DNA from: Desulfobotulus pelophilus
Lineage (GTDB): Bacteria > Desulfobacterota > Desulfobacteria > Desulfobacterales > ASO4-4
Assembly: GCF_026155325.1 (NCBI RefSeq)
Contig: NZ_JAPFPW010000002.1
Location: 310,001-374,000, forward strand
Length of the DNA stretch: 64,000 bases
Direction of reading: 5' to 3'
Within the stretch, counting starts at the first letter, position 1. Every line of letters starts with the position of its first letter. Of the stretch, positions 34,019 through 43,778 are shown piece by piece. The notes beneath the pieces are model-generated. The model searched no databases. It was given only the letters and a program-made list of their open reading frames with translations, and was not told the DNA's origin. Position numbers and translations under genes: made by a program.

Positions 34019-35884
34019 ATGAAGTGTATTACAGGTACATCCAACCGGGTTCTTGAGGTGGATCTGGGAACCCGTTCCTTTTCCGTATATATCGTTTCCC
34101 GCGAAGAGCGCAGGCAATGGCTGGGCGCCAAGGGGCTTGGGCTGAAGCTTGTCTATGACCGTATGCCCATGAATGCTGACCCTCTTGGCCCTGATAATAT
34201 GGTTGCCCTGATGCCGGGGGTACTGATGGGGACGGGGGCTCCCTGCTCCGGCCGTTTCCATGCGGTTACCCGGTCGCCCATGACCGGCATTATGACTTCT
34301 TCTTCCTGCGGCGGACCTTTCGGTATGCAGTTGAAGACAGCGGGCTGGGATGGCCTGCTGATCCGGGGCCAGTCATCAGATCCTGTGATTGTAAGGGTGG
34401 ATTCGGAAGGGGTGGTGTTTGAAGATGCCCGGCCTTTCTGGGGTATGAATATCTCAGAAAGCCAGAAAGCGATGGTTCACGGGAAGGAATCAGCTCTGGT
34501 TATCGGCCCGGCAGGAGAAAAGGGAGTCGTTTTTGCCAATGTGGCTTCCGGGCATCGTTTTCTGGGGAGGGGAGGGATAGGCGCTGTCCTCGGAGCCAAA
34601 AAGGTGAAAGGCATTGTGGCAGAGGGGGGCAATTTTACCATTGCTCCTGCCAGTCCCAAAGCTTTTTCCAGGGTGAAGAAACGGGGAAATGCCTATATTC
34701 AGCGCAATGAAACCAGCGCGGTGGGTCTTCGCAACTATGGTACCAATATGAACCTTAATCCTGGTAATGAGGCCAATATCCTGCCGGTTCATAATTTTCA
34801 GGCTGGCCGCCATGACAGGTCTTTTGAGCTTTCCGGTGAAATGACAAAAGATATTCATGATACCCGTTACCATACGTGCAAGCCATGCACCATTCTCTGT
34901 GGTCATTCGGGTAATTATAGTGGAACACGTATGCCGGTTCCGGAATTTGAAACTACGGTCCTGTTGGGTACCAATCTGGGGCTTTTTGACAGAGAGCAGA
35001 ACGTGGAATTCAACCGTATCTGTTTTGAACAGGGGATGGATACCATCAGTGCTGGCGGAATTCTGGCCTGGGTCATGGAGGCTTCGGAAAAGGGGCTGGT
35101 ATCTACCGCGCTGCGCTTCGGTTCTCCGGAGGGTATTCGCGAGGCATTGATGAGTATGGCGGCAAAGGAAGGGTTCGGCGCGGAGATGGCCATGGGAACC
35201 CGTTATCTGGCCCGCCGGTATGGAGGCCGTTCCTTTGCCATGGAAGTGAAAGGGCTTGAAATGGCGGCCTATGATCCCAGGGGCTGTGTGGGGCAGGGGC
35301 TTGCCTACGCCGTTGCTAACCGGGGGGCCTGCCACCTTTCGGCCTATCTTGTGGCTCTTGAGGTGTATTTCGGGCTTCTCAACCGTCATTCTACCCGTTC
35401 CAAGGCGGAGTTTGTATGCTTTCTGGAAAATCTTACCTGTGTGATTAATTCTCTTCAAAGCTGTCAGTTTACCATGTTCGCCTATACGCTGGAGCCGCCT
35501 CTGTCAAAATATACACCGGATTTCATATTGTCCCTGCTGATGCGTTATGTGCCGAAGCTTGCCATCGGTCTGATGGATTTCAGCCTGTATACCCGCCTCT
35601 GGACATCCGTAATGGGGGAAAGGATGTCTTCTGCAGAAATACTCAAGGCCGGTGAACGCATCCATGTTCTGGAGAGGTATATGAATACATGTATGGGGAT
35701 TTCCCGTCAGGATGATCGTCTGCCGGAACGGCTTTTGACGGAAGGGCGAAGAGGTGATGATAAAAAACGAACCGTTCCTCTGGAAAAAATGCTTCATGCC
35801 TACTATCGCCTCCGCGGCTATGACCGCAACGGTATTCCTGAAGGTAAGTTATTGAAGCGTCTCGGGATTAAGGCTGCGGGGTGA
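34019..35884 (+). CDS. Aldehyde:ferredoxin oxidoreductase (tungsten AOR family)
   Basis: About 621 residues. The N-terminal AOR domain shows LGAKGLGLKLVYDRMP, GAPCSGRFHAVTRSPMTG and RFLGRGGIGAVLGAKK, which bind the bis-pterin cofactor. Three of the four 4Fe-4S cysteines are in CKPCTILCG, and the fourth is expected in the later CFLENLTC region. The enzyme oxidises aldehydes to acids, reducing ferredoxin, or runs backwards at low potential. The ATG at 34019 has GAGGA nine bases upstream; 34010 is a three-codon longer option. It is the last gene of the TetR-led cluster. Presence of both ALDH and AOR gives parallel NAD and ferredoxin exits for aldehyde electrons. Confidence 0.94.
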   Translation: MKCITGTSNRVLEVDLGTRSFSVYIVSREERRQWLGAKGLGLKLVYDRMPMNADPLGPDNMVALMPGVLMGTGAPCSGRFHAVTRSPMTGIMTSSSCGGPFGMQLKTAGWDGLLIRGQSSDPVIVRVDSEGVVFEDARPFWGMNISESQKAMVHGKESALVIGPAGEKGVVFANVASGHRFLGRGGIGAVLGAKKVKGIVAEGGNFTIAPASPKAFSRVKKRGNAYIQRNETSAVGLRNYGTNMNLNPGNEANILPVHNFQAGRHDRSFELSGEMTKDIHDTRYHTCKPCTILCGHSGNYSGTRMPVPEFETTVLLGTNLGLFDREQNVEFNRICFEQGMDTISAGGILAWVMEASEKGLVSTALRFGSPEGIREALMSMAAKEGFGAEMAMGTRYLARRYGGRSFAMEVKGLEMAAYDPRGCVGQGLAYAVANRGACHLSAYLVALEVYFGLLNRHSTRSKAEFVCFLENLTCVINSLQSCQFTMFAYTLEPPLSKYTPDFILSLLMRYVPKLAIGLMDFSLYTRLWTSVMGERMSSAEILKAGERIHVLERYMNTCMGISRQDDRLPERLLTEGRRGDDKKRTVPLEKMLHAYYRLRGYDRNGIPEGKLLKRLGIKAAG

Positions 35885-36047
35885 AAAGAAAGCTGGTTTG
35901 CGGGTAGAGAAAAGGGTAGGATGAAGCCATTCCCGTTCCAGAAATCAGGCCTGCGGTATTTGCCCGGAACTGCAGGGCAGTCAGCTGCCAGATGGTTTGA
36001 AGGCTTTTTTGTCCATATAATCCTGTTCTCACCATGGATACTTCCCA

Positions 36048-38670
36048 ATGAAAAGAACCGTGCAACCGGGAAAAGTGAAGGCCGTTCTTTCCTTGCTGGC
36101 AGTCGGGCTGACGGCGTTTTTCTGGCTGCATGGTTTCCTTTTTGCCGCAGGGCCTGAAGTAGTCGTGGGGTCATCGTCTGGTCATGTTTTAACCGCTTCC
36201 ATGTGCGTAGATCCGGACGGGGAGCCCTTTGAACAGCTTGGTGAAGATGGAAGATTTGAGGGTATAGCAGCGGATTTGATCCGTCTGATTGCGGAACGGC
36301 CAATGTCCGGCTGGAAGTTTTTTCCACACAAAGCTGGGATGAGAGCCTTGTTTTGTCCAAAAAAGGGAAGTGCATACTGCTTCCTTTCCTGAACCGGACT
36401 CCGGAGCGGGATGTGTGGCTGAATTTTACCCGGCCTTATTTCATAGATTCCCATGTTTTTGTGACTCGGGTGGATCATGACTATATCGCCAATGTTGCGG
36501 GTTTGAGAAACAAGATCATGGTACTGCCTTTGGGTACCAGCGTGGAGGAGAGGGTGCGAATGGATTACCCCAATCTGGATCTGGTTATTGTTCCGGATGA
36601 GGTTACCGTGTTTCGCATGGTGGAAGATGGGCGGGCGGATATGACCCTTCGCTCCTTAACCATGGCGGCCCATACGATCCGTAAAGAAGGGCGGTTCAAT
36701 TTAAAAATAGCGGGAGGAATTCCCGCCTATGCCAATGAGCTGCGGGCTGGGGTTCACAGAGATTATCCTGAGCTTAGGGACAGGCTGGATGCTGCCATTG
36801 CCACACTTATTCCGGAAGAAATACAGGATGCGGTGAATCGCCATGTCCCCATCCGTGTTGGGTATCGTATGGGTCATGGCCTGTTTTTTCAGGTTGCCGG
36901 TACCCTGCTTTTGCTGCTCATGGCCGCAGGACTGTGGACTGTGCAGCTCAGGCTGTTTAACAGGAAGCTGGCTGGGCTGGCAGAGAAGGCAAGACGGGCG
37001 GAGCAGCATCTCCGTCAGCTGATTGATCTGATGCCGGGCTATGTCTTTGTGAGAGATCAGCAGGGGCGTTTTGTGATTACCAACAGGGCGTTGGCAGATC
37101 TTCTGGGCTGTTTGCCGGACAGGGTGGCCGGAAAAACGGATCTGGATTATGGGCGGATCCGGATCATGTACTCTTGTATCTGGCAACGGATCACATGGTA
37201 ATGGAGAGCGGCTTGCCCTGTCTGATCGCGGAAGAGCCCGGTATCCGCAGGGATGGCAGCCCGGGCTGGTTTCAGACACGTAAGGTCCCCTACGGTGAAA
37301 CGGAGACGGGCATCAGGGCTGTTCTGGTTGTTGCCTTTGATATTACCGACCAGAAGATCATGAATGACCGGCTTATGGAAAGTGAGCGCAGCAAGTCTGT
37401 CCTTCTGAAAAATTTGAAAGGAATGGCTTATCGCTGCCGTTATGATGAGCACTGGACCATGGTCTTTGTTTCTGATGGCTGTTTTGACCTGACCGGATAT
37501 CAGCCCGAAGAGCTTATTGAGAATGCAAAAATTTCATACGATAAGGTTATTGCTCCGGAATACCTTGAAATGGCAAAGGAAAAGTGGTCGGAAGGGGTGA
37601 AAACCCGGAATACTGTGGAGCTGGAATATGAAATTATGCCTGCCTCAGGAGAGCGTAAATGGGTTTGGGAGCAGGGAAGAGTCATCTTTGGAGACAGGGA
37701 TGAGGTGGAGGCCATTGAAGGGCTGATTATGGATATTTCCGACAGAAAACGAATGGAAATCCACCTTCAGGAAAGCCAGTACCGCTATGATCAGCTGGCA
37801 GCAAAAAGTAGGACTTATTCCTGGGAGGTGGATGCGGAGGGGCGCTATAGCTATGTGAGCAGTACGGTGGAGGCTGTTTTGGGATATCGTCCCGATGAAA
37901 TGGTGGGGCATATGTACTTTTATGATATCTGTCACCCGGGAGACAGGGAAGAGCGGAAACGGATGGGCCTGCAGAGCATTGCCGATGGCCGGGATCTTCT
38001 GGATGGAGAAGACCGTGTGCTCCGCCGGGATCAGCGTACTTTATGGGTTTTGTGCAGTGGTGTGGCCATACGCAATAGTGAGGGAAGGGTAACGGGATTC
38101 AGGGGAACGGCAACGGATATCACAGAACGCAGGAAGATGGCAGAAAGGATTCAGCATCTGGCACTGCATGATCCTCTGACCGGTTTGCCCAACCGCACGC
38201 TTTTTGAAGACCGGGTGGGAATGGCTCTGGCTGCAGCGCAAAGGGATCATGTCAGCCTGTGTCTGATGTTTATGGATCTTGACCGGTTCAAGCCTGTGAA
38301 TGATCGTTTCGGTCATGGAACAGGAGATCTGGTGTTACAGGTGGTGGCAAGGCGGATAACCGGGATTCTGAGGGGGTCGGATACGGCAGCCCGCATCGGA
38401 GGGGATGAATTTGTGATACTCCTTCCCCGGATCCGCCATCCGCAGGATGGAATGCGGGTTGCTGAGAAAATCCGTGAGGCTCTGACTGCCCCCTTTGAGA
38501 TTGAGGGACATGAGCTGCAGCTTTCCGCCAGTATCGGAGTTGCCATTTATCCCGGTACGGGAGGGGAGTACAGGGATTTGTACGGGAAAGCGGATGCGGC
38601 CATGTATCAGGCCAAAAAAGAAGGGGGCAACCGTGTGGTTGCCTGTTCCGATCCTGCCTTCTCAGGGTAA
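36048..38670 (+). pseudogene. Sensor diguanylate cyclase split by two frameshifts
   Basis: Three overlapping frames (36048-36392, 36353-37201, 37174-38670) join into one protein of about 870 residues. It has a signal/membrane helix, a periplasmic solute-binding domain (SWDESLVLSKKGKC and LPFLNRTPERD are typical), a second helix near 36890-36960, three PAS domains and a GGDEF domain with intact ARIGGDEF and the inhibitory RxxD (RGSD) five residues earlier. The first shift lies at a run of six T (36318-36323), the second at GGG (37151-37153). In both, one added base restores the family sequence, which fits either real decay or homopolymer under-calling. If intact it would make c-di-GMP in response to a periplasmic ligand. 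Confidence 0.85.
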
Positions 38671-38881
38671 ATAACGGCTGCTTAGCGTAATTTTTGTCGT
38701 ATTCCAGTAATCTGATTTCTGTGCCCGGCACTCAGGTCCCAAAAAGTATCTTGTTCCCGTCCATGCATGGTGGTTTCAACTGTAGTGCCGGAAAGCAGAT
38801 GGTTCGGGTGCCTATGTCCTGCCTGACAACTAAGGAAATTGCCAGATGAAAATGGTAGCGAACCGGTTCAAAAAACGAAGT

Positions 38882-39373
38882 TCATATCGGTTTTTTTTCT
38901 GGTACGCCTGGATTTTCGGTTTTCCTGAGGGAAGCATAAAGCAGTTCGGATATACGGGGATTGCCTGCCTCGATTTCATGGATGCGTTCCGGCTCCAGAA
39001 GGGTATCCGGGTCTGGATGGGGATAGGAGATGCCATGCTCTCTGTGGATCGTCTCAAGGGTGGCGTAGAGGGCATAACAGGCAATGGACTCAAATAGAAT
39101 TTCCCGGGGCAGTGTTTCGATCTGAAAATGAGCCGGATAGTCGTAGCGGGACTGAAGAATTTCCGTAATAGCTGCCAGAAGCAGATTACCATCCATATCT
39201 TCAAAAATATCCAGAGGTCCCTGATCCGTGTCAGGCATGTTGCCATCGGATGCATGAAAGAGAAAACGGGCAGAAGCCTGGGCGATGGGTGTGAGCCATT
39301 CGTTGGAAAGATTCTGAGGCAGCAGGGCTTCCGCTCCCCTTGCCACAACCGAATCCATGAAATCACTGAGCAT
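38882..39373 (-). CDS. Hypothetical acidic protein
   Basis: 163 residues on the minus strand. GAGG lies six bases before its ATG. No family recognised. The composition is soluble and acidic, rich in Glu, Ile and His, with no signal peptide, metal motif or repeats. It is divergent from clpB across 185 bases and convergent with the broken cyclase gene. The good ribosome site and length argue that it is real. Confidence 0.6.
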   Translation of the reverse strand: MLSDFMDSVVARGAEALLPQNLSNEWLTPIAQASARFLFHASDGNMPDTDQGPLDIFEDMDGNLLLAAITEILQSRYDYPAHFQIETLPREILFESIACYALYATLETIHREHGISYPHPDPDTLLEPERIHEIEAGNPRISELLYASLRKTENPGVPEKKPI

Positions 39374-39469
39374 AGAAGCCTCTTTTTTCTGAAGGGTGAC
39401 AGATTACTTCCTTGGGTTACGGAAGTTTTTTTATGATTGCGATGCATATGCAAATTTCAGACCGTGTGT

Positions 39470-39497
39470 TTGACAGGCCTTGGCGAATGCTTATGAT
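39470..39497 (+). promoter_or_regulatory. Sigma-70-type promoter of clpB
   Basis: TTGACA (39470-39475), a 16-base spacer and TATGAT (39492-39497) form a near-consensus promoter 62 bases before the clpB ATG. I see no CIRCE element and no convincing sigma-32 promoter here. Confidence 0.65.
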
Positions 39498-39558
39498 TCC
39501 TGAAAAAGCATGCTTTTCTATCATTGAAAGTTCAGCCTATACGACATAAGGAGACGCC

Positions 39559-42156
39559 ATGCGTTTTGATAAATTTACCATGAAAAGTCAGGAGCTTTTG
39601 CAGGAAGCTCTGCATAGATCGGAAACCCATACCCATCCGCAGGTGGAGCCGGTGCACCTTCTGGAGGCCATGCTTCTGGATGAATCCGGTATTGCCATGG
39701 CCATTTTCCGAAAAATAGGAGTACCTCTTCAGACGCTGCAGCAGGAAGTTGCAGGCATTATCAGCCAATACCCAAAAGTAACAGGGGCTACAGGAGAAAG
39801 AGCGTTTTCAAGAGACCTGCATCAGGTTCTGGAAGCTGCCTTTCATGAAGCGGATGCCATGAAGGATCAGTATGTCAGTGTGGAACATCTGCTTCTTGCC
39901 CTTGCCGGAGAAAAAAAAGATGTGGGGGCTGTTTTTTCCCGCAGCGGGATCTCCCGTCAGAGCATTCTGGCAACCCTGCAGGGTATCCGTGGTAATGGTA
40001 AGGTAACGGATCCCAATCCCGAAGACAAGTACCAGGCTTTGGAAAAATATTCCCGTGACCTTACAGAACTGGCCCGGACAGGAAAGCTGGATCCGGTTAT
40101 CGGCAGGGACGAGGAGATTCGTAGGGTGGTTCAGGTACTTTCCCGCAGAACCAAAAACAATCCCGTTCTGATTGGTGAACCAGGCGTGGGAAAAACCGCC
40201 ATTGTGGAGGGGCTGGCCCGTCGTATTGTGGAAGGCGATGTGGCAGAATCCCTGAAGGACAAGCGTCTTCTGGCTCTGGATATGGGAGCCCTTATTGCCG
40301 GTGCTAAATACAGAGGTGAGTTTGAGGACAGGTTGAAGGCTGTCCTTAATGAGGTGGAAAAAGCCGAAGGGGGCATCATTCTCTTTATCGATGAGCTTCA
40401 TACCCTTGTTGGCGCTGGTGCGGCGGAAGGATCCATGGATGCTTCCAATATGCTCAAACCGGCATTGGCCAGAGGTCTTCTGCGTTGTGTGGGAGCCACA
40501 ACCCTGAATGAGTACAGAAAGTATATTGAAAAGGATGCCGCTCTGGAACGGCGTTTTCAGCCCGTACTGGCTCAGGAGCCCAGTGTGGAGGACACCATTT
40601 CCATTCTCAGGGGGCTTAAGGAAAAATATGAAGTACACCATGGAGTCCGGATCAAGGATTCGGCCCTGGTGGCGGCGGCAACCCTTTCGGATCGTTATAT
40701 TTCGGACCGCTTTCTTCCGGACAAGGCCATTGACCTTATGGATGAGTGCGCTTCCAAAATCCGTATGGAAATTGATTCCATGCCCGCATCTATTGATGAA
40801 CTGCAGCGTCGTATGACTCAGCTGGAGATTGAGCGGGAAGCACTGCGCAGGGAGAGTGATGCGGCTTCTGTGACAAGGCTTGAAAAACTGGAAGCAGAGC
40901 TTGCCGGATTGAAGGAGGAGGTGCAGGAACAGCGGGGACGCTGGCAAAACGAGAAGGATACCATAGGCCGGATTCGGTCCATCAAAGAGCGCATGGAACA
41001 GCTGGGTACGGAGGAGGAACAGGCCCAGCGGCGGGGGGATCTGGGCCGTGTGGCGGAAATACGTTATGGACTGATGCTGGAAAACCAGAAGGAGCTGGAG
41101 AGTGCCAAGGCCTATCTCGCAGAACTTCAAGGTGGAAACCGCATGCTCCGTGAGGAAGTGGATGCAGAGGATATAGCGGAAGTGGTTTCCCGGTGGACGG
41201 GTATTCCCGTGGCACGGATGATGGAGGGGGAGAGAGAAAAACTTCTGCGCATGGAAGAGGTGCTGGGCCAGCGTGTGGTGGGTCAGGAAACAGCCGTCGT
41301 GGCTGTGGCCAATGCGGTGCGCAGGGCCCGCTCCGGGCTTCAGGATCCCAATCGCCCCATGGGAAGTTTTATTTTCATGGGTCCGACGGGTGTGGGAAAA
41401 ACGGAGCTGGCCAAGGCTCTGGCTACTTTCCTTTTTGATTCGGAACAGGCCATGGTACGCATTGATATGAGCGAGTTTATGGAAAAACATTCCGTGGCAA
41501 GGCTGATCGGTGCGCCTCCGGGTTATGTGGGCTACGAGGAGGGAGGCTATCTTACGGAAGCGGTACGCAGGCGTCCCTACAGTGTGATTCTTTTTGATGA
41601 GATTGAAAAGGCACATCCCGATGTTTTCAACCTGCTTCTTCAGGTTTTGGATGATGGTCGGCTGACGGATGGTCATGGCCGTACCGTGGATTTCAGAAAC
41701 ACCCTGATTATTATGACTTCCAATGTCGGTAGCCGGATGATTCAGGAAATGGAAAATATGGATCGGGAAGAGCGGCAGGCGGGTATTGAAGCCGCTCTGA
41801 GGTCCACCTTCAAGCCGGAGTTTCTTAACCGTATTGATGAGACCATTGTATTTGAAGCTTTGAAGCCGGAACAGATTCGGAGTATTGTGGCTATTCAGAT
41901 TGCCCGGCTGGAATCCCGTATGAGTGAAAAGGGTCTGCAGCTTGTTATGGAAGAGGATGCCCTCGCCCTGCTGGCTAAGAAGGGATACAGCCCGATATAC
42001 GGTGCCCGTCCTTTGAAACGGGCCATACAGCAGCTGCTGGAAAATGCTCTTGCCGTAAGAATTCTTAAGGGTGAAGTTCCTGATGGCAGCCGGATACGGG
42101 TGTATGCCCTGGAAGACACCAGAGAGCCCGGCCTTGGTTTTGATGTCGAAGGGTAA
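39559..42156 (+). CDS. clpB: ATP-dependent disaggregase ClpB
   Basis: 865 residues, full length. The N-terminal double Clp repeat (1-145) is followed by AAA1 with Walker [10 protein letters not shown] near 205, then the coiled-coil middle domain (about 400-525) that marks ClpB and receives DnaK, and AAA2 with GPTGVGKTE near 610 and sensor motifs ending in [11 protein letters not shown]. It extracts polypeptides from aggregates together with DnaK, in the cytoplasm. No ClpP-binding loop is expected. AAGGAG precedes the ATG. The promoter at 39470 looks housekeeping; heat control is not evident from the sequence. Confidence 0.98.
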   Translation: MRFDKFTMKSQELLQEALHRSETHTHPQVEPVHLLEAMLLDESGIAMAIFRKIGVPLQTLQQEVAGIISQYPKVTGATGERAFSRDLHQVLEAAFHEADAMKDQYVSVEHLLLALAGEKKDVGAVFSRSGISRQSILATLQGIRGNGKVTDPNPEDKYQALEKYSRDLTELARTGKLDPVIGRDEEIRRVVQVLSRRTKNNPVLIGEPGVGKTAIVEGLARRIVEGDVAESLKDKRLLALDMGALIAGAKYRGEFEDRLKAVLNEVEKAEGGIILFIDELHTLVGAGAAEGSMDASNMLKPALARGLLRCVGATTLNEYRKYIEKDAALERRFQPVLAQEPSVEDTISILRGLKEKYEVHHGVRIKDSALVAAATLSDRYISDRFLPDKAIDLMDECASKIRMEIDSMPASIDELQRRMTQLEIEREALRRESDAASVTRLEKLEAELAGLKEEVQEQRGRWQNEKDTIGRIRSIKERMEQLGTEEEQAQRRGDLGRVAEIRYGLMLENQKELESAKAYLAELQGGNRMLREEVDAEDIAEVVSRWTGIPVARMMEGEREKLLRMEEVLGQRVVGQETAVVAVANAVRRARSGLQDPNRPMGSFIFMGPTGVGKTELAKALATFLFDSEQAMVRIDMSEFMEKHSVARLIGAPPGYVGYEEGGYLTEAVRRRPYSVILFDEIEKAHPDVFNLLLQVLDDGRLTDGHGRTVDFRNTLIIMTSNVGSRMIQEMENMDREERQAGIEAALRSTFKPEFLNRIDETIVFEALKPEQIRSIVAIQIARLESRMSEKGLQLVMEEDALALLAKKGYSPIYGARPLKRAIQQLLENALAVRILKGEVPDGSRIRVYALEDTREPGLGFDVEG

Positions 42157-42365
42157 AAGGGCAAGGCGGTCTGTGAGCTGAGCTGTTCGAAAACACTAGG
42201 CTGACTGGTCCGGTTGTATGGTGAAGGGGGGAGCTATTGTATCTGTCCCGAATGGTTTGACTGGCAAAGTCCTTTTCCCATGCAGCCGGTTTCGGGTTGA
42301 AACGCGTAATTCCATTAATGTGAAGCCTGGTGAAGGAAACCTGATTCACCTGAAAGGATAGGGCT

Positions 42366-42554
42366 GTGACAGACTTTACTTCTCTGGATCCGAACCTGAA
42401 ACAATCGCTGGAATCTGTTTGTGCATTTGTGGAAACCCTTTCCGGTACGGCTCCGACGCAGGCAGAACTGGCTCTGGTGCTGAGCCGATATTTTGTAAAA
42501 AAAGAAATTTGTGACACTCTTCTTGCGGAGCGTCTTTCTGGTGGGGGCGAGTAG
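42366..42554 (+). CDS. Small hypothetical protein
   Basis: 62 residues from a GTG preceded by GAAAGGATAG. It is predicted mainly helical (LDPNLKQSLESVCAFVETL, then AELALVLSRYFVKKEI) and acidic at the N-terminus. Family not recognised. It lies 209 bases after clpB and 150 before the selenoprotein gene, with its own ribosome site, so it could be monocistronic. Modest support only. Confidence 0.5.
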   Translation: MTDFTSLDPNLKQSLESVCAFVETLSGTAPTQAELALVLSRYFVKKEICDTLLAERLSGGGE

Positions 42555-42593
42555 GGTGTGTATGGAAATTTTCAATCTCTTTTTGATAATGTA

Positions 42594-42622
42594 TTGACAA
42601 TGTGAATGGATCTGCTTACTTT
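42594..42622 (+). promoter_or_regulatory. Putative promoter of the HesB-like selenoprotein gene
   Basis: TTGACA (42594-42599), 17 bases, then TACTTT, which matches the -10 at three positions. It is about 80 bases before the start codon. Confidence 0.4.
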
Positions 42623-42647
42623 TTAACACGTTTGAAGTGATTTGGCA

Positions 42648-42676
42648 GGTAACTCGTTGGATTTTTTCGAGTTGCC
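42648..42676 (+). promoter_or_regulatory. Hairpin in the selenoprotein 5' leader
   Basis: GGTAACTCG (42648-42656) pairs with CGAGTTGCC (42668-42676), nine pairs with one G-T, enclosing a T-rich loop. It ends 15 bases before the SD. It could affect initiation; no class recognised. Confidence 0.4.
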
Positions 42677-42703
42677 AGAAAGTGTTTTTGTAAAGGAGGT
42701 CCA

Positions 42704-43024
42704 ATGATTGAAGTTACCCCTGCGGCCATAGAGCAGATTAATGCCTATTTTGAAGGGCGGCAGGTAATGCCTCTCAGATTGTTTATCACCTCAGGCGGCT
42801 GAGCAGGGCCGTCTCTGGCACTGGCTCTGGATGAGCCGAACAGCAAAGATGAAGTTTTTAAAATTGATGGTCATACCTTTGTAGCGGAAGCGGAATTTTT
42901 AAAGCAGGCGACCCCTGTGAAAATTGATTTTACGCCCATGGGCTTTAAAATTGATTCGAGCATGGATTTTGGTTCCGGTGGGTGCGGATCCTGCAGCTCC
43001 GGATCCTGCAGCACAGGACATTGA
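42704..43024 (+). CDS. HesB/IscA-like selenoprotein, Sec at residue 33 (UGA 42800-42802)
   Basis: Reading through an in-frame TGA gives 106 residues: MIEVTPAAIEQINAYF, then FITSGGUAGPSLALAL, then the A-type Fe-S carrier fold, ending with C94, C97 and C102 in GGCGSCSSGSCSTGH. The UGA falls exactly where IscA-family proteins have their first cluster cysteine (GGCSG), so Sec replaces Cys. A strong AAAGGAGG precedes the ATG, coding character continues unchanged past the TGA, and a SECIS-like hairpin follows it directly. HesB-like selenoproteins are a known family in anaerobic deltaproteobacteria. Its exact job (iron-sulfur or redox) is unproven. Ordinary gene callers miss or truncate it. A strong terminator follows. 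Confidence 0.9.
42804..42829 (+). promoter_or_regulatory. Bacterial SECIS-like hairpin
   Basis: Starting one base after the UGA codon, CAGGGCC (42804-42810) pairs with GGCTCTG (42823-42829), seven pairs with one G-T, around a 12-base loop GTCTCTGGCACT. The position directly 3' of the UGA inside the coding region fits bacterial SECIS elements recognised by SelB. Confidence 0.75.
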
Positions 43025-43051
43025 TTCTGTAATTGGTTTTTGAGAATAGCC

Positions 43052-43087
43052 AAACGACCTCACGGGGAGCCTCCCCTGAGGTCGTTT
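43052..43087 (+). terminator. Intrinsic terminator after the selenoprotein gene
   Basis: AAACGACCTCA (43052-43062) pairs with TGAGGTCGTTT (43077-43087), extended inside by GGGGA/TCCCC with one bulged C. The T tract is short and interrupted. Confidence 0.8.
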
Positions 43088-43239
43088 CTGTTTGTGTGAG
43101 TCTCCCTTTTTTTCCGAAAAGAAGAAACAGCTCTGAGGCCTGGGTATCCTGTTCCCTTTCTTGCCTTTACCTGTTCATTGGTATACAATTTTTTAACGTA
43201 TGCTTTTTCATGATGAAAACCGTGGAAGAGGGGCAAATC

Positions 43240-43593
43240 ATGGATCCGTGCAACCTCTGCGGCCGTTATCCGGCCGCTTCCTCCTGTATTGAAAGCCGTA
43301 TCCGGATTGATGGTGAGCTGTTTCTTCCTGTGCCCTATCAGCCTAAGAAGAAAAGCGTTTTTGAGGAAGATGGTCTGCCCCGTCGTTGTCCCTGCTGCGG
43401 CGTACTTCCCGGCGGATTCCATCATGTGGGTTGTTTTCTCGAAATTTGTCCCCGTTGCCATGGCTACTGGCTTTCCTGTCGGTGTTTCGGTATTAAAATT
43501 CCTTTACGCAGTGACAGAAACGATTCTGGCTGTCGGGTTATTCCCTTTCCCGCGGCCTTCATGGGTTCTTCGGATGCCCCGGGAGGATTATGA
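43240..43593 (+). CDS. Cysteine-rich zinc-ribbon-like protein
   Basis: 117 residues from the ATG at 43240, which has GAGGGG six bases upstream; earlier in-frame ATGs lack this. Cysteine and histidine motifs are dense: CNLC at the N-terminus, CPCCG, HHVGC, CPRCHG and SCRC. The CPCCG...HHVGCFLEICPRCHG part looks like a zinc-ribbon or treble-clef knuckle. No family name recognised and no reaction implied. Its stop overlaps the start of the next gene, so it heads a three-gene unit with a small membrane protein and a lipoprotein. Confidence 0.6.
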   Translation: MDPCNLCGRYPAASSCIESRIRIDGELFLPVPYQPKKKSVFEEDGLPRRCPCCGVLPGGFHHVGCFLEICPRCHGYWLSCRCFGIKIPLRSDRNDSGCRVIPFPAAFMGSSDAPGGL

Positions 43594-43778
43594 TCATGGA
43601 GTGGATTCTGGTTGGTCTGGTGGCGGTTTTACTTGGTACGGGTATACGGTTTGGGGCAGTACGGATTCAGGAAAGAAGGAAGGCCTCCCGCTATGTCTGC
43701 CAGCTGTGCGACGCTCAGGATTGTGTCTGCCATGAAGAAGACAGCCAGCTTGATGGGGAGAACAGGGGGATGAAATGA
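43590..43778 (+). CDS. Small membrane protein with CxxC and CxC
   Basis: 62 residues. A single N-terminal membrane helix (WILVGLVAVLLGTGIRFGA) is followed by a basic stretch and YVCQLCDAQDCVCHEED, a cysteine cluster in the predicted cytoplasmic tail. GGAGGAT precedes the ATG, and the gene overlaps both neighbours by four bases. Unknown function. Its cysteine content echoes the upstream protein and suggests a shared metal or redox theme. Confidence 0.55.
   Translation: MIMEWILVGLVAVLLGTGIRFGAVRIQERRKASRYVCQLCDAQDCVCHEEDSQLDGENRGMK

Noticed and set aside
36353-38670. Separate genes for a binding protein and a PAS-GGDEF protein in three frames
   Set aside because: The frames join into one known architecture with single-base corrections, and the downstream pieces have no ribosome sites.
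39519-39550. Sigma-32 promoter directly upstream of clpB
   Set aside because: ATTGAAA with a partial CCCCAT-like box would place the transcript start within the ribosome site; the upstream TTGACA/TATGAT pair is better.
42800-42802. TGA as the real end of a 32-residue peptide
   Set aside because: The family fold continues past it, Sec aligns with the cluster Cys, and a SECIS-like hairpin follows directly.
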